NCBI GenBank assembly: GCA_012845835.1 | Contig: JABAKD010000001.1 | Span: 8,328,832 to 8,392,831, forward strand | DNA from: Undaria pinnatifida | Lineage: Eukaryota; Sar; Phaeophyceae; Laminariales; Alariaceae | Reading direction: 5' to 3' | DNA: 64,000 nucleotides | Part shown: positions 59,400 to 64,000 of the stretch, piece after piece | Layout: each line of letters starts with the position of its first letter | Numbering within the stretch: the stretch's first letter is position 1 | Notes under the pieces: model-generated | Database searches by the model: none | Told to the model about the DNA's origin: nothing | The model's input: only the letters and a program-made list of their open reading frames with translations | Translations under genes and position numbers: made by a program

Positions 59400-62300
59400 T
59401 TATCTTGGTCGGTCATGAACGTGATGGTGTCCTTGGTCGTAAAAAAAAACATAATCTGGGGTCCGTCTGGCTTAGTAGTATAAGTATGTCATCGTGGTGT
59501 AAAGGGTGAATGAAGCATACCCCCCACTCCGTCTGCGTCCATACTCGCAACGCTGTTACTCCCGTCGTTATCGACCTAACCAAAAACGGAAACATTGTGT
59601 TGGTCTTGATCAGATGATGAGAGTGACGGCGAAGAGAGTGAAGCCGAGTGGTTCTTGAATGGTGTCCGCGGTCATTGTTATCCAACGACCCAGGACGCCG
59701 TTCGGAAAAGCACCCGACTTCACCATCTTCGTCATCACATCCATCATCCAACCAGGATCAAGATGCTATTTCTGTTTTTACTATCTCCAACAAAAGCACA
59801 AACTGGGGGCTGTCCGACTTGTGTCCTTGGTATGTCATTGACGTAAAACGTCAATGGAGCATGCCCCCCACGCCGTCTGCGTTCGTACTGGCAACGCTGT
59901 CATTCCCGTCGTTATCTCCGATACCAGAAAAGGAACGTTTCTTGATCCTGGTCGGACGATGAACGTGATGACCATGAGGGTGAACTCGAACGCAATGGTT
60001 CTCCGAAAGCCCCCGTCGTTCTGGACCAAACTAGAAACGGAAACATTGTCTTGGTTTTGATCAGATGATAAGAGTGACGGCGAAAGAAGTGAAGCCGAGT
60101 GGTTCTCCAAATGGTGTCCGCGGTCATTGCTATCCAACGACCCAGGACCCCATTCGGAGAAGCACTCGACTTTACCATCTTCGTCATCACCCCGATCATT
60201 CAACCAGGATCAAGGTAGTATTTATGTTTCTGGTATCTCCAACTACAGCACAATCTGGGGTCCGTCTGACTTAGTGATGTTGGTATGTCATTGACGTAAA
60301 GCGTCAATGGAGCATTCTCCCCACGCCGTCTGCGTTCATATTGGCAACGCTGCCACTCCCGTCGTTATCTCCCATACCAGAAACGTACTTTTTTTCTTGA
60401 TCCGGGTCAGACGATGAACTTGATGACCATGAGGGTGAACTCAAACGCAGTGGTTCTCCGAATACTCCCGTCGTTATCGACCAAAAACGGAAATATTGTC
60501 TGGGTCTCCGTCAGACGATGAACTTGATGACCATGAGGGTGAACTCGAACGCAGTGGTTCTCCGAATACTCCCGTCGTTATCGACCAAAAACGGAAATAT
60601 TGTCTGGGTCTTGATCAGATGATGAGAGTGACGGCGAAGAGAGTGAAGCTGAGTGGTTCTCCGAATGGTGTCCGAGGTCGTTGTTATCCAATGACCCAGG
60701 ACGCCATTCGGAGAAGCACTCGAGTTCACCATCTTCGTCACCACGTCCATCATTCAACCAGGATCACGATAGTATTTCTGTTTCTGCTATTCCCAACAAA
60801 AGCACAATCTGGGGTCCGTCTGGCTTGGTGTCCTTGGTATGTCATTGACGTAAAGCGTCAATGGAGCATGTCGCCCAATCCGTCTGCGTTCATACTATTA
60901 TCACCGCTACCACTCCCGTTGTTTTCTCCCGTACCACAAACGCGTTATTTCCTTGGTCCTGGTCGGACGATGAGCGTGATGACCATGAGGGTGAACTCGA
61001 ACGCAATGATTCTCCGAATACTCCCGTCGTTATCGACCAAACTAGAAACGGAAACATTGTCTTGGTCTTGATCAGATGATAAGAGTGACGGCGAAAGAAG
61101 TGAAGCCGAGTGGTTCTCCAAATGGTGTCCGCGGTCATTGCTATCCAACGACCCAGGACCCCATTCGGAGAAGCACTCGACTTTACCATCTTCGTCATCA
61201 CCCCGATCATTCAACCAGGACCACGATAGTATTTCTGTTTCTGGTATCTCCAACAAACGCACAATCTGGGGTCCGTCTGACTTAGTGATATTGGTATGTC
61301 ATTGACGTAAAGCGTCAATGGAGCATGCTCCCCACGCCGTCTGCATTCATACTGGCAACGCTGTCACTCCCGTCGTTATCTCCCATACCAGAAACGGGAA
61401 CTTGACTTGATCCTGGTCGGACGATGGACTTGATGACCATGAGGGTGAACTCGAACGCTTCCGAATACCCCCGTGGTCATCGACCAAACTAGAAACTGAA
61501 ATATTGTTTTGGTCTTGATCAGATGAGAGTGACGGCGAAGAGAATGAAGTCGAGTGGTTCTCCGAATGGTGCCCGAAATCATTGTTGTCCAACGACCCAG
61601 GACACCATTTGGAGAAGCACTCGACTTCACCATCTTCGTCATCATGTCCATCGTTCAACCAGGATCACGATAGTATTTCTGTTTCCGGTATCTTCAACTA
61701 CAGCACAATATGGCGTCCGTCTGTCTTGGTGATATTGGTGTGTCATTGACGTAAACCGTCAATGGAGCATGCCCCCCACTCCACCTGCGTTCATATTGGC
61801 ACCGCTACCACTCCCGCCGTTATCTCCCATACCTGAAACGGGAACTTTTCTTGAACCTGGTCGGGCAATGTACGTGCTGACATGACCGTGAGCTCGAACG
61901 CAATGGTTCTTCGAATGTTACCTGCAGTGATTGCTACCCAACGACCCAGGACGCCATTCGTAGAACCATTCGAGCTCAGCATCATCGTCGTGACGCCCAT
62001 CGTTCAATCAGGATCAAGATGGTATTTCCGTGTCTGGTACCTCCAACCAAAGCACAATCTGGGGCCTGCCTGGCTGAAGTATATATCCATATGTCATCGA
62101 CGTCAAGTGTCAGTAGAGCCCCCCCACTCCATCTGTGTTCATGCTGGCAACGCTTCCATTCCCGTCGTTATCTGCCAAACCAGAAACGGAAGCGCTTCCG
62201 TTATCTGCCAAACCAGAAACGGAAGCACTGTCATGGTCTTGGTCAGATAGTGAGTTTAATGACGAAGAGGGCGGACTCGGGGAGTTCTCCGACTGGCGTC

Positions 62301-62600
62301 CTTGGTCGTAAAAAGCACAATCTGGGGTCCGCCTGGCGTAGAGCGTCATTGGGGCATACCCCCACTCCGTCTGCGTTAATGCTGGCAGTCTTACCACTCC
62401 CGTCGATATCAACCAAACCAGTAACGGAAACATTGTCTTGGACTTGGTTAGATGGTGAACGTGATGACGAAAAGGGTGGACTCGGGTGGTTCTCCGACTG
62501 CTGTTCTTGGTCGTTCAAAAGGCAATCTGAGATCCGTCCGGCGTAGTGATATTTATGTAGTGCAAGCGGTACTCCCGAATTATGTCTGCGCCGGCCGGTA
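59400..62600 (+). repeat. Satellite, about 450-bp units with inverted modules
   Basis: The landmark GTCATTGACGTAAAGCGTCA recurs at about 59833, 60287, 60841, 61299, 61742 and 62094 (periods 443-458, once 554 because a 104-bp sub-module is duplicated at 60413-60612). Each unit contains about 100-bp modules: two in direct orientation (ATACCAGAAACGG to GGTTCTCCGAAT) and one inverted (ATTCGGAGAAGCACTCGACT onward), so a long hairpin can form. A conserved minus-strand reading, SGMGDNDGSDSVASMNADGV, ends at the same TGA in most units, so the unit may derive from the 3' end of a gene. Confidence 0.9.
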
Positions 62601-62649
62601 TAGCGGAGAAAACAAGGCACTGCTGCAGTACGTACGGTGGGGATTTTTA

Positions 62650-63350
62650 TCTTGAAATTAGTGTGAGAAAGTTCTTGTAGGCCCCACAACACGAAACAAT
62701 GCACCCACGTAGTGCAACCACCACCCACTCACCACCCACCGACCGCCCAGTGCACCAACCACTCACCAACCACCCACCGACCAACCCACAACAGCAGTAT
62801 GCACGGCAGTACACCGGTACGCGAGGAACACGCGGTTGGTTCCAGAGTCTTGAGGAAGGTAAAAAACGCGGGGAGGTTACTTTTTTTACGGCCCCCCGAC
62901 ACCTCGGGGAGTGAGCGAGCCGCCAACCACCAAGCACCCACTACCCACCCACCGACCTACCGACCACAGCAGTACAACAGCAGTACAGCAGTACGCACCG
63001 ACCAATCCACAACGGCAGTGCAGCAGCACAGCAGCACGCAGCACAGCAGTACACCTGGAACGCGAGGACCTGGGTGGGGAGTTCCACCTTCTTACGATTC
63101 TCCGCCTTCCCGGGGAGTGATCGAGCCGTCCCCGGGAGAGACGCTTCACGCTTCTCGCTTCCCGAATTTGAAACCGTCGGCCGTTGTGTCGCCCGGAACA
63201 CGGAGGGGTTATGTGCGGGGCGGGAGTAGCACCGGCGTGCGGTGGCTGGGGGCCGGGTGGCGGCCGGTAGAGCGGGTCACGCTACATGAATACTGGGACG
63301 GAATGTTTTTAAAGATTCCGTAATGAGACGCCGACGACGACGACGACTAC
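62650..63350 (+). repeat. CACC-rich duplicated block inside the satellite
   Basis: Two diverged units of about 205-215 bp (about 62706-62910 and 62911-63125) share ACCACCCACCGACC, CACAACAGCAGT/CACAACGGCAGT, GTACACC, GCGAGGA and CGGGGAGTGAGCGAGCCG/CGGGGAGTGATCGAGCCG. The following 200 bases are GC-rich without a supported gene. Confidence 0.8.
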
Positions 63351-63369
63351 TACGACGTTAGCGTATTAT

Positions 63370-64000
63370 ATAACGAGGATGTCATCGACGTTTAGTGTCA
63401 GTAGAGCGTACCCCCCACTCCATCTGCATTCATACTGGCAACGTAACTGCTTCCGTCGTCATCTCCCATACCAGAAACGCCAGCGTTATGTTTATCCTGG
63501 TCAGACGATAAACGTAATGACCATATGGTGAACTCGAATGGAATGGTTCTCCTAGTGGAACCTGAGGTAATTGTTATCCAAGGACCCAGGACGCTATTCG
63601 GAGAACCACGCAGTACTCCACCACCGCAGTCAATACCTCCATCATCCGACCGGACTCACAACAGTGTTTCCGTTTCTGGTATCTCCAACAATTCAACAAA
63701 AGCACGTCTGGGTTTGGGATCCGTCTGGCGTCGTGCTTAGTGTTGGGTTCTTGACGTGAAGTGTCAGTAGAGTATACCCTTCACTCCACTGCGCTCATAC
63801 TGGCAACGCTTCCACTCCCGTCGATATCTACGATGCCAGAAACGGAAACAGTTCTGGTCAGACGGCAAAGGCAATGACGATCCTAGTAGACTCGGGTGGT
63901 TCTCCGAATGGTGTCCTTGGTAATTGTTGCCCAGTGTATAATTCGGAGATTCGGTCGAGTTTATGATAATCTTTATAACGTTCATTATTCCTGCCAGCAT
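63370..64000 (+). repeat. Satellite resumes, runs off the window
   Basis: The TGTCAGTAGAG landmark appears at about 63394 and 63761, followed by CATACTGGCAACG and the module with CCAGAAACG, so the array continues past the window edge with a shorter period here (about 367 bp). Confidence 0.85.

Overview
This is a eukaryotic, intron-rich, repeat-dense window. There are no bacterial-style operons, and almost every long open reading frame here is a by-product of repeats. Real coding sequence appears as short exons bounded by recognisable splice sites and separated by hundreds to thousands of bases of introns filled with small mobile elements. Base composition near 50% GC, long introns, many small inverted-repeat elements and TTAGGG-type telomere-like tracts would fit a large-genome alga or another protist, for example a brown-alga-like stramenopile. 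That placement is inference from genome style, not from a marker gene.

Firmly recognised: on the + strand at 56.2-58.4 kb, three consecutive exons encode the sigma subunit of the AP-2 clathrin adaptor (109 of about 142 residues, with intron phases that fit exactly). On the - strand at 46.8-43.7 kb, two exons join in phase to make a Tudor-like domain, and a third probable exon ends in a stop codon. Further along the - strand, from 42.6 kb down to 17.6 kb, lies a trail of exon candidates, mostly coiled-coil or low-complexity. The last five are all phase 0 and end in a stop codon, so they are likely one very long gene whose introns carry most of the mobile elements in the window. The function of that gene is not recognised.

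Layout: 0-9.5 kb, dispersed and tandem repeats with an 8-unit satellite at 7.05-8.6 kb. 9.5-12.2 kb, a decayed gag-like retroelement coding region. 12.3-17.3 kb, repeats and a cluster of terminal-inverted-repeat (TIR) elements. 17.6-46.8 kb, the - strand genes with family A and family B MITE-like elements, a complete 890-bp TRIM retrotransposon, paired D elements and microsatellites. 46.8-54 kb, mostly unassigned sequence with local duplications and AGC-rich arrays. 54-59 kb, the AP-2 sigma gene. 59.4-64 kb, a satellite of about 450-bp units that contain inverted sub-modules.

The most unusual feature is a recurring pattern. At six or more separate exons, the piece that carries a splice site plus the adjoining exon end has been copied in tandem 2 to 7 times, while the rest of the exon has not. 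Three exons also end at GC rather than GT donors, and one MITE has inserted exactly at a splice donor so that its own ends and its 4-bp target duplication form a complete set of splice sites.
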